DNA of 64,000 bases from Pictodentalium vernedei (GCA_031216915.1 CM062289.1:393602674-393666673), one strand, 5' to 3'; counted from the first letter of the stretch, positions 33,168 to 45,289 are shown. Numbers and translations are program-made. The notes: generated by a model from the sequence alone, not told the origin.

Positions 33168-33416
33168 TTAATTGGTTGAGTGCTAGATTATTTTTGGAAG
33201 TTGGAAATTGTTCATATAGATTTGCATTATTGAAAATTATTGGAGAGTGCCTTAAGGCACTCTCCAATAATTTTTAATAATGCATATCTATATGAACACA
33301 ATTGTATTTGCTTATGACTGAATAGGAAATTTGTGTAAAGAATATGAAGACTTTAGTATGGTACCCTCATGTTTCTTGAAAGCCATGATAGTGGCTTCCA
33401 GCACTCAACCAGTTAA
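33168..33416. mobile_element. Family E MITE with empty site in copy 1
   Basis: TTAA-TTGGTTGAGTGCTAG to GCACTCAACCAG-TTAA. Core AAAATTATTGGAGAGTGCC / GGCACTCTCCAATAATTTTT. Copy 1 reads ATATTTGAATGGCTTGAATC (from 31493) across the site. Confidence 0.88.
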
Positions 33417-33855
33417 ATAATTCGAAATTAGAATTTACAACACCTTTTCGCCTTTTCCCTTTCCCCGCGTTTTTACTCAGGCATACTTTTTCTGTCTTTT
33501 ATTTGGTGAGTAAAGTTGGTTACACTTTTTGGGTAGCTGATAAGAAAACAAATGCCATTTTTTACCCCACTTTCAGGTATCAAATGGAGAGAAAACAAAT
33601 TATATTAGCAATTGTTATATTATTTTGTATGAATAGGTTTAATAGGAAAAACACATATAATACTGTATAATCCCCAGTCTAAAACAAATACCCCACCTTC
33701 ATAAATAATCCATTTAGTACTTTTGTTGTTTGCTTCCATAATATTTTTCACCTTCAAATACTCTGCGATCAGAAAACGAATTACCTAAGAACTTGTAAAG
33801 TAGTTGCACTAGTACCGAGTACATTGTTAAATAAAGATTGATTGATTGACTGAAG

Positions 33856-34263
33856 GTCACGCTGGCCGTAAATTTTAAATCAGCATTCGTGTTTTGTCAC
33901 GACCGTATACCTCGAAATTGGGGAGTATGAAATAACAACTAAAAAATGCACAAGAGAATGTTGAGCTTTCGAAATGGTAGTTTAGTTTTGCTTGCAACGC
34001 AAAGAAGATACACAACTCGATTCCGACTGTACGCCATCACAATTCAGTGTGTTCTTAACCTAAATTTTGTTTTCAACCAGGATTTACAGTTCTGTGCTCC
34101 TCCGTCTCTAAAATTCCAGCTTTTCGCAGCACCTCAGTTTTCCTGAATAAAAGTTGGAATTGAGATTATTGAATATATACACTGATTGGATCTCTGATTT
34201 GAAACTAACTAAATTAAATAAAGTGTTTGAGTTTTTTGTTGAATTTCATCTGCCGTGATCAAC
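33856..34263. other. No feature seen
   Basis: AT-rich; one 66-codon frame without recognisable content. 34514-35218 is similar. Confidence 0.5.
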
Positions 34264-34513
34264 TACAGTACAGTCCCCGTGGACTGGTCGTAATCCAGGC
34301 GTAGGCAGTGATGTCCGCGCATGCGTTTACTAGGCAATAAAAATCATCATCAGCAAAATTTTAATTATTGAAGCACCGGGTTGTACCCGGTGCTTCATTA
34401 ATTAAATTTTTGATGATTATTCCAATAATTTGTGTTTGGTGCCTAATATTATTGCGCCCCGGGAAACATTGCCCATCCGTGGAAAGTGACCAGTCCATGA
34501 AGGTCGTACTGTA
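34264..34513. mobile_element. Family I MITE (TA, mariner-like)
   Basis: TACAGTACAGTCCCCGTGGA to CATGAAGGTCGTACTGTA. Perfect central palindrome GAAGCACCGGGTTGTACCCG..GTGCTTC; TTAATTATT/AATTAA and AATCATCATCAG/GATGATT next to it. Confidence 0.75.
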
Positions 34514-35250
34514 TCTGTAATACTGATCTGAGCTATAAAGTTTTTCTATATCCTCTCTTCTCCAATGTTCAATTGTGTGTAATAGTGGAAGAGTTATTAG
34601 AAGCATTGTTGATACTAAATCAGAGGAAGAGTCAAGGATTAGTTTAGTTAGTTTAAACAATATTTTATTCAATAAGTGTTAAGTGTTACATAATAGAGAC
34701 ATCAGTGTATTATCAACTCAAAAATAAATAAACAGTAAGACAATATAACACAATATTAGATGTCACGTGACTTTCCCGCGTTCTGATTGGTTGAACAGAA
34801 ACACCCTATTTTCAGATAGTTCGTCCGCGAAATCGCACAGACCTACCATCATTTTTGAAAAAAGAATAGTGCACGGTAATAGTGCACGGTTATAAATAGT
34901 AACATTCGAATTCGCTTAGAAAATTCCATTGAAGCGTAAATACTATACAAGACATCTCGTCCCATATACATTATTACTTTTAGTTTGGAGAAATAAAAAT
35001 ATGTGTATCGAAAGTGGTGTTTGTAGTAGTGTTGGGGGCGGGGAGGGGGTTAATGGAATAATGGTATTGTGTTTCTTGGGGTTTGGGGTTTCTACCTCTC
35101 TATCCCAGAACTATGAGTGGCAGAATTAACTTAGTTTACCTGTTTGAACCCTCAACCATTTTCTTTTCTCTTTGGCTGTGAATAAGAATATTATCTTGCA
35201 TATATGACCGATGAAGACACCCCCCCCCCCCACACACACACATCTAATAT

Positions 35251-35395
35251 AATAAATATAGCATGACTGTTCGTTGACTATGCCAAAATAGTGGTCCTCG
35301 ATGAGAGAATAGTCCCTCCGCTACGCGTCGGTAATATCCTCTCCTCGAGGACCACTATTTTGTCATAGACAACTCAAAGCCATGCTATATTTATT
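35251..35395. repeat. Hairpin element
   Basis: AATAAATATAGCATG / CATGCTATATTTATT outer arms; AAAATAGTGGTCCTCGA / TCGAGGACCACTATTTT inner arms. Preceded by a C-run and (CA)n (35219-35242). Confidence 0.85.
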
Positions 35396-35663
35396 AAATA
35401 GACAGTTACATGGTACAAGGTAAATGAGGGATTTGACAAAAAGTTTGTAGCTTGTGCTGGTCATCTCCAAGTCTAGGATTAGATGGATGGGGAGAAATCA
35501 GTTGGAATTTACGATTTCAAAAGTTTCTGTTGACATAATATATTTCAATTTCATAAGGGCTGAAAATCTGATTTCTTGTCCTTGATGATGAGGGCAGGAA
35601 CAAAGGAGCTGTTCTATCGTTTCTTCATTAGTCTCACATAGCAAGCAAATTGAGTTAGAAATA

Positions 35664-36368
35664 GGGTTTAATATGTTCCCGGTTTCTATAGTAACTGGAA
35701 CGGGAATGAACCGGGAACCGGGAAATGTCTCGGATAATATCAAGTAAATTTACGAGAGTAACAAGACGCGTTTATTTTCGCGAAAATGAACATTTTATTG
35801 GCAATATGCCATCTCCATACGGAAAAGTTCTTTTCCTAAGAGAAGTGTGTGAAAACCCAAATCCACTCCCAACTCGTCTTCATTTTAAGAATCGCTAGTT
35901 TTATCATCACTACTTCCTGGCTTCAGTTCCACCATCAATGCAGTCACTCGTCACCTCTGCTTGAAGGAGGGAAGTCTGATCACGGCAGTGAAGGAGTTGC
36001 TGTTGAAGGAGGTAGTGAGTAGTGAGTGATATTAGTGATTCTGAAAATGAACACGAGTTTGATGTTTGACTCAACTGAAAACCTCTCTATAGAAGAGAGT
36101 AGTCCCCCCAGAACTGATTGAGAGCTACAGTGATTTGGTGTAAAGGGTTCTCCAGGAAGCAAAGTTGTAAAACGTTCAGGCGTGGAAGGGCTGACGATAT
36201 CTTACAAAGATACTTTGGGGCAGTTTTTTCAATTTAGAAAACTTCAGTTCAACACACAGACAGTGCCATGCGCGTGATTTCCGGTTCGTGCTATAAATTT
36301 CTCTGGTATCGTGACCGCCTTTCGGATCCGGGAATCCGGGAATTCCCGTTCCCAGTATTAAACATTAC
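35664..36368. mobile_element. Candidate non-autonomous element with GGTTCCC-rich ends
   Basis: GTTTAATATGTTCCCGGTTT at the left; ATTCCCGTTCCCAGTATTAA at the right is its imperfect reverse. Subterminal GGGAACGGGAAT-type repeats are typical of hAT ends. Target duplication not identified; interior has no recognised protein. Confidence 0.4.
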
Positions 36369-36665
36369 TTAGGAAACATTCCACTGCCTTTCGGACAGAT
36401 GTGACTTGTTTGCAAGATGTACGTATCCGTGAGTACTTTTACTTTCAGGATACCTCATCTTATATCTTGGATGTTACTTCTCACTGAAGTTCAGACATGA
36501 TGTGCTTGTCCAATTTTAAATGTGTTTGGATTTATGTATTTTAAAGTTGATTTGGATGAAATTTCCCCAATAACAATTTTTTTTCCTGTTTACTGCAAGC
36601 AGGTATTTTGTTTAGGGTGTTCAGTCTTCATTTCAACAAAAATTCTTGTGATTTAATGATTGAAT

Positions 36666-37705
36666 ATGGCGAATGCAAATGTAAGAAGACATTTGTCTGA
36701 AGCAGAAATGTGGCGGGCTGTAGGGATGGGGAACAAGGGGCTAGCCATCGTCAGGTTGGTGAAGCCCTTGGTGTGCACCATACGGTGATCACCAGAGCTT
36801 GGGCAAGATTTCAGCAGTATGACACACCAGTCAGACGACATGGTGGTGGCAGAGACAGGGCAACATCTGCAGCTGAAGACCGGTTTTTGGTCATTCAGGC
36901 CTGTAGGAACCGCTTTGCCACAGCAACCCAGCTTCGCAGTGACCTTCAGTATGCAATCGGGGTAAATGTGTCAACGCAGACTATCCGGGCAAGGTTGCAC
37001 GAAGGTGGTCTCCGATCGAGAAGACAATGTATTCGCGTTCAGCTGTCCCAGAACCACCACCAGGCACGATATGAATGGGCCATGGATCACTTTGGATGGA
37101 CCAGAGAATATTGGCGATCTGTCCTTTTTACAGATGAGTCAAGGTACTGCCTAGACAACACATATAGGCATTCTAAGGTATGGAGAAGACCGGGAGAGCG
37201 ATTCCTTGCAGCCATCATTGCGGAGCATGACCGCTATGGTGGAGGGTCAATAATAGTCTGGGGTGGCATCAGCTGGGATGGATGTACAGAGCTCTGTTCC
37301 CTTGACCGTGGCACATTGACTGCACAGCGGTATATTGATGAGATCCTGGATACCCACGTCAGATTGTATGCAGGTGCAGTGGGTGATAGATTCATTCTGA
37401 TGGACGAAAATGCCCGTCCTCATGTTGCCCATGCTGTCCGGGAGTACCGACAGAGGGAGGGGATTGAGCGTATGTACTGGCCAGCAAGATCCCCTGACCT
37501 CAATCCAATCGAACATGTCAGGAATGAGTTGCAGCTTGCAATTTCAGTCCGTCCAGTCCAACCAAGAAGTGTCCAGGAGCTTGGTGCCATGCTGGTCCAA
37601 GAATGGAACAACATCCCACAAAGGACCATCTGGAACCTGGTTGGGAGCATGAGAATGCGTTGTCAAGCTGTAATTTACAAAAATGGGTCTCATACTCGAT
37701 ATTGA
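36666..37705 (+). pseudogene. Tc1-like (IS630/Tc1 superfamily) transposase, decayed
   Basis: Long frame with an N-terminal helix-turn-helix (HRQVGEALGVHHTVI), an RRHGGGRDR linker and a DDE domain. First acidic motif FTDES (residue 142 of the frame read from 36710), second motif at 232-236, third SPDLNPIEH with Glu 268; spacing 34 gives the DD34E type. Damage: the ATG at 36666 opens a frame encoding the usual N-terminus (RRHLSEAE..WRAVGMG), but a single-base shift near 36730 is needed to reach the main frame. The second motif reads DENARPH where DNARPH is expected, so the catalytic Asp is Glu, and the usual Trp after NPIEHV is Arg. The main frame has no ATG at its start. Terminal inverted repeats were not recognised. 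Inactive relic, unrelated to the receptor locus. Confidence 0.85.
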
Positions 37706-38302
37706 ACCCATATCAGTTCGCTCCGTTAACTTTTTGGCAAATTTGAAAAAAATCCTCTTTTACCAATAATATCCATTTTCCATGGTTATCCAAAGCTAAA
37801 ACATAATGTCAAATACAAACAAAATCTTAATTTCTGTGCTTAAATAAATCATTAGAGATATAATTAAATAAAAAATATATACATTTTTCATAACAATATT
37901 TCAACTAAAACGTAAAACAGGTTGTTGGATACAATTGGTGTTTAGCAAACTTTGAGTAGTTTAGAATCAAACCTCATCGCTTTCATAAGTGGTTAAACAT
38001 GTGTATTCTGTACCTTCTACGACCTTTCAATATAGAAAATATCGTGGCTGATAATTTTCGTCATTGGAAGAGATTTACAGGAAAGTTAGCTCCTCTTAAT
38101 TTTCCAAAGTTTTCAGTAAATTTAACACTTATGGTATGGGAACTTCAAAAAAAATTCAATTGTTAGCGACCTTGTATCATCGATATGCACATCATTTCCT
38201 CAAACTTGGGGCATTTTAATGCAGAGTAGCATAAAAATACAGAAACTGGCTTTTAACAATTTGTTTCCCAATCAGTTTGAATGTTTCACTGTTAGTCTCT
38301 GT
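37706..38302. other. No feature seen
   Basis: Flank of the Tc1 relic; no inverted end recognised. 38553-39207 holds only the two hairpins listed. Confidence 0.5.
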
Positions 38303-38552
38303 TTAACCCTTTACCTAACATGAAAAGCAGACGACACTTGCAAAAAAAAATCTTGAATAACTATTATTTTCATTTTTTGTCTCAAAAACATAGGTTATGA
38401 CCCCTCATTGGAACGAGCTCGACGAGCTCGTTCCAATGAGGGGTCATAACCTATGTTTTAGAGACAAAAAATGAAAAAATAATGAAAATTAATTAGCGAT
38501 TTTTGAGAAAAGCGCAGGCCGGTTTGGACGGTTACGTTAGGTAAAGGGTTAA
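38303..38552 (+). mobile_element. Family B palindromic MITE, full length
   Basis: TTAA-CCCTTTACCTAACATG to GTTAGGTAAAGGG-TTAA. Perfect arms AACATAGGTTATGACCCCTC, centre GGAACGAGCTCGACGAGCTC. Confidence 0.92.
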
Positions 38553-38696
38553 ATCCATTTAAAAATAAGAAAACGGTGCTTTTATCATCTTTTGATGATG
38601 CTCTGTAACTTTTTTCTGTTCATTATATCAACAGTGTGCGAATCGTGACATATAATACAGACATTGTCCTTTTTTATATTCTTGGATGCAAGATTT

Positions 38697-38763
38697 CGTC
38701 GTGTGAGAACCACGAGTTTCTGTCTTCAACTGGAAGATAGAACCTTATGGTTCTCACGCGACG
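38697..38763. repeat. Short hairpin
   Basis: CGTCGTGTGAGAACCA mirrored by TGGTTCTCACGCGACG. Confidence 0.7.
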
Positions 38764-38887
38764 ATTTTCAAAATTTTTTTCCTGGGGTGAATAAAAACTT
38801 TCAAATTACTATAAAAGAACACTGGCTAAACAAACACTCAAAGGGGAGAGTTTCTTGGTTACTTCTAATTTTCTTGTCATAAAAAGA

Positions 38888-38985
38888 CAAGTTTGCTTTT
38901 GTAACTTTTATTAAATGAAAGCAGCAGATAGCTTGGAGAACTGACTGTTGTTTTTGTTTATTAAAAGTAACAAAAGGAAACTTCA
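38888..38985. mobile_element. Family N hairpin, copy 1
   Basis: TTTGCTTTTGTAACTTTTA at the left, TTATTAAAAGTAACAAAAGG at the right; the centre is disrupted. Intact relative at 52513-52596. Confidence 0.6.
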
Positions 38986-39207
38986 ATTTATTTTCTATTG
39001 ATGTCTTAGATGTTCTCTCAACAATTACATGCTTCTTATTTGGATCTTCCTCGCCAGTCGAATAATGTCAGGGGAGATAACTTTACCGAAAGTCAATTTT
39101 CATGACCAGAGAAGCCAGGAATGTGTCAGTTTGCACTCTCCGCTCAGGCATTGTATATTCAATTGTTGAACTCAACCAATGCGATATAGATTTTTTAAAG
39201 GCGATTT

Positions 39208-39457
39208 TTAACCCTTTACTTGACATGAATAGCAGAAGACACTTGCAAAAAAATGCTTGAGTAACTAATTTCTTTCATTTTTTGTCTCAAAAACATAGGT
39301 TATGTCCCCTCATTGGAACGAGCTCGACGAGCTCGTTCCAATGAGGGGTCATAACCTATGTTTTTGAGACAAAAAATGAAAAAATATTGAACATTAATTG
39401 GCGATTTTTGAGAATACCGCTGGTCGGTTTTGGCCGTTACGTTGGGTAAAGGGTTAA
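39208..39457 (+). mobile_element. Family B palindromic MITE, full length
   Basis: TTAA-CCCTTTACTTGACATG to CGTTGGGTAAAGGG-TTAA. Perfect arms and centre as at 38303; only 650 bp separates the two. Confidence 0.92.
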
Positions 39458-40115
39458 AGGCGTTTTATACTTTGACGTGTCAATTAAAAATATGGAATAT
39501 TCCACAAACGGAATCAATATAGTTTCCGAAACAAAGATTTCTTGAATTCTTCTTTCATCACCAGGCCTCCTGTACTTGGGACCTGGGGAGAGAAGATTAT
39601 TTCAAAGAAATATTCTGGATAAGGTTTTTAGAACATCTCGTCCATTCGAGAATTTCCTTATCTTCGCCACAGACCTGAGTGACTGAGTCAATAAACACGA
39701 CGTGTGGACTAAATATCAAGCTATACAGTTTGTGAATAAAACATTTTTTTTCTTTAAATCTAACAGCGACAAGGAGTTCCTGGTGTCTAATTGCTGTCGT
39801 GATATTTGACAACATCACACAGATGAATCGATTATCAATTTTATATGACTGGCCTTCGTGCTTCGGAATTAATGATAATATGATATTTCGTTTTTTGTTT
39901 CTCAACAAAGCAGATGTCTTGGGTTATTAAGAATTGATCATTTACCTGCAAAAATAAGCTATTTCATCTTATTGATTCTGACATGCGTTTATTTGTGGAA
40001 ATGAAAAGCGACAACTTTCCCTTAATATTCTTCAGTTCTCGTGTGTTTTTTTCTTCTGTTGCTAGGTTAATGTTGTTTTGTTTTATTTTATTTTATTTTA
40101 TTTTATTGAGGTTTA
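39458..40115. other. No feature seen
   Basis: Contains a short (TTTTA)n run at 40080-40107 just before the SINE. 40606-41814 likewise holds only the poly-G run. Confidence 0.5.
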
Positions 40116-40605
40116 ACGGGGAGCGCGGTGGCTCAGTGGTAGACTGTTGGACTTCTATGCTAGAGGCCCCAAGTTCAATCCCTGTCCGGGACGACCCGCG
40201 TTGTGTCCTTGGTCAATGAACTTTATCCCGGTTGCCAACACGGGGGCACGATGACGCCGTGTACTAATGCGTGCTGCACGTCTATTGTACACATGTCTTC
40301 AGTCGTTGTGACTCTGCCTCAGGGGAGCAAGGCACTTTATCCCGGTTGCCTACATGAGGGCACGATGACTCCGTGTACTGTAGCGTACTGCACGTCGATG
40401 GTGCGCATGTCTTCAACCAATCTAACCCTGCATGTACTGCAGTGCGGAGTTACGATGTTGGGGAGCTGGCAGCTGCTCGACGTTGCTCGGTGGTTCTCTC
40501 CGGGTACTCCGGCTTCCTCCACCCGTAGAACTGTCACGGTCACGATTAGCCACTGTGCTTAAGTATGTGACCTAAAACACCAATAAATAATTAAATAAAT
40601 AAATT
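40116..40605 (+). mobile_element. Full-length tRNA-headed SINE with internal duplication
   Basis: Head GGGGAGCGCGGTGGCTCAGT..GTAG, B box AGTTCAATCCC, body GTGTCCTTGGTCAATGAACT. The segment ACTTTATCCCGGTTGCC..GGGCACGATGAC..CCGTGTACT occurs twice (40210s and 40333 onward). Tail CCAATAAATAATTAAATAAA. Confidence 0.88.
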
Positions 40606-41212
40606 GTAAAGATTCGCGACCCGCAAAAAAAAGTCCAGTGGATTTACATTATTTAGTCCATTAATCTGCCATTGTCTAAGCACAACAATAGTTGTACGTG
40701 CCGACAACATTCAACCTGATCATTATTTGAATCAGTGGCAAAAATATAACTAAGGTGACCACCCTTCTCGCCTACCGAGGATTTCGTCAAAACTTTTGAA
40801 TTCTGTCGGATTTTTTTTCCGTGACCAATTGTCTGGTCACTCTTAATATAATTGTCAGTTCGTCTTTCAAAACTCGATCAATTTATTTGGATTATACGGC
40901 GAAGAAACATCCCATTTGGCACCAAAACACTTTGTTTGGCGCTAAAATATTTTGAATGACTAATAATTTGGCACCAGACAGTTTCAGACCAGTGTGAACA
41001 CTGGCTGAACCCCATTCATGGTAGTCTTTTTAAAATGATCAAACCTTTTCACATTTATTCAAGACAACAAATGGTCGCATCCCATGTATCAAATCACCGG
41101 GCAAACTACCCATCTCGAAGTCGACTGATTTTGTCAAGAACTGTAGCCGTTGGCCTAAACGATATACATAAAACAGCGTAATTGTGAGTGTATGGGTGTG
41201 CGTGTGAGTGTT

Positions 41213-41231
41213 GGGGGGGGGGGGGGGGGGG
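41213..41231. repeat. Poly-G run
   Basis: Nineteen consecutive G; length may be unreliable in assembly. Confidence 0.9.
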
Positions 41232-41814
41232 ACTTAAGTTACGTTACTTACATTAACACCAAGGATGATACTTGACCGCCGAACAGACCGGAAATGAAAT
41301 AAGTGACAGGAAACTGTTAGAGTGGTGTTCGTCTTCGAAATAATGCCCATATTAACATATCGGTTCATCGGACAAGAATCTTTTAAATTTATGGGCGTTC
41401 AATTCTCTACAATATAACCTTAATTTAGCACGAACAATCTCACTTTTTCCGTAATCGATGCGACAGTATCCCGGAACGCAATATTTCCTGCTAATAAAAC
41501 TTGCATTTTTTGCGGTTATGGTGTTTTCATGAATTTCTAATGATTACCACGAAGACTGTTTTGTTTGCACTACTCACGAACCGTAAATTATGCATAAATC
41601 ATCAAGTTCAGCCACTTAACATCACCTTAAATTGAAATGCTTCGCATCTGAACGCAGGATCATGGATTCTCGGTTCGCATGGTCTGAAAGGAAGCTTATA
41701 AGTAATACATAGGGTTGCACGCATGTCAAAATATTGTCAACTGGTTCCCTGAAAAAACGTACACAGGAAAATATGGCGTCTTCCCACCAGACCAACTCTC
41801 AAAAGTCTACCTAT

Positions 41815-41875
41815 TTATTTGTTTATTTATTGGTTTTTAACGCCACATCAGCATTTGAGGTTACATCGTGGCGAC
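41815..41875 (-). mobile_element. SINE 3' end fragment, minus strand
   Basis: TATTTATTTGTTTATTTATT followed by GGTTTTTAACGCCACATCAG. A related TTAGCGTTAAACGCCACATC block is at 44880-44900. Confidence 0.45.
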
Positions 41876-41924
41876 AAACGTTTATGTAGAATAAAATGAT
41901 TCCATCAGAAAGTGTAATATATGT

Positions 41925-42139
41925 TTAACCCTTTACCCAACGTAATCGTAATTTTCATTATTTTTTCCATTTTTTGTCTCAAAAACATAGGTTATGACCC
42001 CTCGTTGGAACGAGCTCGTCGAGCTCGTTCCAACGAGGGGGGTCATAACCTATGTTTTTGAGACAAAAAATGAAAAAAAAGTTATTCAAGAATTATATTT
42101 GCAAGTGTCGTCTGCTTTTCAGGTTAGGTAAAGGATTAA
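41925..42139 (-). mobile_element. Family B palindromic MITE
   Basis: TTAA-CCCTTTACCCAACG to GGTTAGGTAAAGGA-TTAA, with the outer left segment shortened. Arms AACATAGGTTATGACCCCTC, centre GGAACGAGCTCGTCGAGCTC. Confidence 0.9.
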
Positions 42140-42444
42140 AACATGAAAAATTAATATTCGTGTGACAGTGAAATAAATTTCGAAGACAGTAGGAAATATT
42201 GATACTAAAATTTGAATGACTACTGCTTAAGTCAACCAGAAGACAACACATTTTTGTATAAGAGATGCAGTTAAAAAAACAAAAACAACTAAAACTAATT
42301 AAAAAGAACAACTACCGCTTGGTCGATTACCCAAAGACAAACTTAAAAAAAAAACCCAGCTCCTCTTAGACTTGACCAACTCTCACTCAGCCAATGAAAT
42401 TCTGTGACACAAAGACAAAGTTACACTCTAAATTCAATTGGGTT

Positions 42445-42665
42445 AGCATCATCAAATTCACCCACTGGGGACCTCATTTTCCAAATGTCAGACTGCTGGT
42501 TCACTAAATTTACCCTCTGTGAACCTCAATCTGAATCAGGGTCTCAAAACTAAACAGAAAGAGGTACCCAGAGGATACACTGGCCCACTGTATGGGTTAG
42601 CATCATCAAATTCACCCACTGGGGACCTCATTTTACAAATGTCAGACTGCTTATTTTCTGGCTTG
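42445..42665. mobile_element. Family D MITE, rearranged
   Basis: Right end CAGACTGCTTATTTTCTGGC-TTG and body GGTACCCAGAGGAT. The block CATCATCAAATTCACCCACT..GGGGACCTCATTTT occurs twice, so the left end has been replaced by a duplicate of the right part. Confidence 0.7.
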
Positions 42666-43480
42666 ACGGTAGCCGTGTGGAACCAGTCAGTGATATTATA
42701 ATTTATATAAATAGCAATTGTTCGTACGATGAAGAATTTATGGACGCTATGTGCGAAATAGAAAACCAAAATTCTGACAACTGGCAATAATAATTTTAAT
42801 TGTTCAAGGCCAAACATTTCTGACCGACCCACTGGTGATGTTATAACATCGACTTCAAGTGCAAGCGGTGGTCCTTTCATTTTCTAATTTGTCACCTGCG
42901 TTCGTGGCACCAACATGTACAGCTACAGCAACGCGTTTACCACTGAGAGAGGTGAACTATTCGTTCTACAACAATTATGTCAATACCAGTAGCCTAATTC
43001 CACCAGCCATCACTTCCCAGAAACAGTTTGAAATGAATAAATGTTCTGTAACCATAAGTAATTATTACTGCCAACCAAGTGCTTCCAATCAAAGCTCCCA
43101 AAATTTTTAACTTTAATGGTAAATCATCGAGTGCTTTCTGACTCAGACTGAAACAACATCACAAGGCGAACTCTAAACTTTGAACAGGAAAACCAACCGG
43201 CGTATTTTGTTTTCAGACTGTCACAAACATTTAAACATGATATATGTTGTCAGTACAAATATAAATATATTTTGTTATTGCTGATAAAATGACTAAAATG
43301 TTTGGAACTATTTGTATAGTGGCAGCGTAAAATATATTTCGTGATTTGGTTCGAAACTCCCAAATGACGTCACGAAGGCTGTATTTTTAGATTTACATTG
43401 TTGTCTTCAACAAGGCGCTGTTTTATAGTTGGGAGATAAAATACTAGCTCCGTTTCCAGCTGAATTATATTAGAATGGTG
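42666..43480. other. No supported gene; two open segments
   Basis: About 42675-42790 reads open through YDEEFMDAMCEIENQNSDNW to a stop; 42859-43110 is open for 83 codons. Neither matches a family I know nor ends at a usable phase-0 donor. Confidence 0.35.
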
Positions 43481-43638
43481 ATAACTATGTTGTATTTGAT
43501 TGTTTGGGGCCGTAAACGATGGATTTCTGTCGCAGATATCCGTTTTACCCGCTCCGCCAACGCGTCGCCAGCAAAACTCAATTTGCGACAGTAAAACCAT
43601 CGTTTACGGCTCCAAACAATCAAATACAACATAGTTAT
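43481..43638. repeat. Hairpin element
   Basis: ATAACTATGTTGTATTTGAT mirrored by ATCAAATACAACATAGTTAT; CCGTAAACGATGG / CCATCGTTTACGG inner arms. Confidence 0.85.
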
Positions 43639-44033
43639 CCCCTAAGTATATTTTTGCCAGGCTATTAATGAGTGTTATTCCGCGATAGTTTTGGGGGTCA
43701 TTCTTATTACCACTTTTAAACACAGGAGTAATAATACCTTCCCCCAGCCTTTTGGATATTCGCTATTTAAAAACATTTTATTATATATTTTTAAAGTAGT
43801 GGGGCTATTATATCATATATAGATTTCAATATTTCACAAATCAACGTATCATTACCTTCTGCCTTATTGTCCTTTGGGAGAACACCGCATTATGTAATTC
43901 TAAAGCTGTAATTTCGGTATCCAGGCCATCATCTACAATTGTTTCTTCGAAGTTAATTTCATTGTTTCAGGATTCTACCTTTTCTAAAGACTCGCGAACC
44001 GCTAAGCCTAGTGGATTTACAGTAATTATTCCA

Positions 44034-44272
44034 TTAACCCTTTACCCAACGAATCGGCCGCATCCGCCCGCGTAATATGCAAATTCAGTAGTTGAAAAAA
44101 TATTATTTTCCAAAAATTTCAACAAAACCATATCTTGTGACCCCTCGTTAGAACGAGCTCGTTCCAACGAGGTGTCACATGATATGGTTTTGTTGAAATT
44201 TTTTGAAAAATTTGAAAAAATGATATTTAAAATAATAAATTTTGATATCGTCTGCGTTGGGTAAAGGGTTAA
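44034..44272 (+). mobile_element. Family A MITE, compact centre
   Basis: TTAA-CCCTTTACCCAACGAATC to TGCGTTGGGTAAAGGG-TTAA. Centre reduced to GAACGAGCTCGTTCC. Confidence 0.92.
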
Positions 44273-45029
44273 TATGTTATTGTTTAACTGCAGCAACAGT
44301 TACATACTGACATCATTCGGTCTGCTCATTAATTGAATCAGTGGCACAGATATACCCTTGGTGACCAGCCTTTTCGTCCACCGAGGATTTTTTAAGAACT
44401 TTCGAGTTCTTTCGGATTTTTCCGTGACGAATTATCCGGACACTCTTGAAATAATTGACAAATTATTTTTCAAAGCTCGATCAATTTATTTGGATTATAC
44501 AGCCCAAAACACCCGAACTCCTTTGGAACCAGAACACTTTTTTGCTCTAAAATATCTAAAATGTCGAAAAATAGGCACCAGATAGTTTCGGACGAGCGTG
44601 AACACTAGTTCCACGCTGTCCTCGCCAATAACCGTAGCGCGGATTAAATACGCGACCCCGTAAGCGGCCATTCTGCTCATGTACACACCACAGATTTAAT
44701 CCGTTCCCATCCAGTCCACGGTACAAATGACATGTGAGACAATTTGGCGCGGAGTCTATGGAAGTTTGGCCGTGATATTGGTCAGTGGATTGCACGGGGA
44801 CGTCCGCCGTAGAAAAATGGCTTTCCACGGCGACTGTACTGCACACATATACATCGACAGAAGTTCAGATGCATTTATTAGCGTTAAACGCCACATCAGT
44901 ACCTATAGCTATTTCGAGGGGATAGATGCTCAGATGCCCGATATCCAATGATCAAGATATTGGTGCATTTATATTGCAAATGGCTACTTATAAGAAAAGT
45001 GTGTTGATAAAATATTTTGAACTCATATA
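44273..45029. other. No supported gene
   Basis: Searched for the missing loop exon of the receptor; nothing convincing. A short SINE-tail-like block near 44880. Confidence 0.4.
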
Positions 45030-45180
45030 AGTATTTATTACACGCCTGTTCTATGGAATCCCCATCCATAGCAACACTAAACCACCCGGAAAATGAAAAT
45101 CCGTTCCGCACATATGTGCCGAACGGAAATCGTTGACTATTTTTAAATGGAAGCGAAATTTCACTGGAATTTTCTACAAT
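45030..45180 (+). mobile_element. Family K element, copy 1
   Basis: CGCCTGTTCTATGGAATCCC, GAAAATGAAAATCCGTTC, inner palindrome GTTCCGCACATATGTGCCGAAC, then TCACTGGAATTTTC. Present inverted at 54293-54440. Confidence 0.7.
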
Positions 45181-45289
45181 TCGTGCACAGTAATTACAAT
45201 TTGAATCCCTAGCGATAGCTAAACATAGTAACACTGGTTCCCCAAGTAAATTTGGTTGACGATAAGATGTGTTCCTTTCGTTGATAGTT

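Larger units (their letters stand above)
32930..33855. repeat. Local tandem duplication, copy 2
   Basis: Counterpart of 31105-32879, carrying instead the family F and family E insertions. Ends GATTGATTGATTG, a retroposon-like 3' microsatellite, as does copy 1. Confidence 0.8.

Noticed and set aside
40118..40200. tRNA gene
   Set aside because: A and B boxes are present, but no good cloverleaf, and the sequence continues into a SINE body and A-rich tail.
44556..44951. Overlapping frames on both strands (96 and 74 codons)
   Set aside because: No recognisable domain and composition like the surrounding non-coding DNA.
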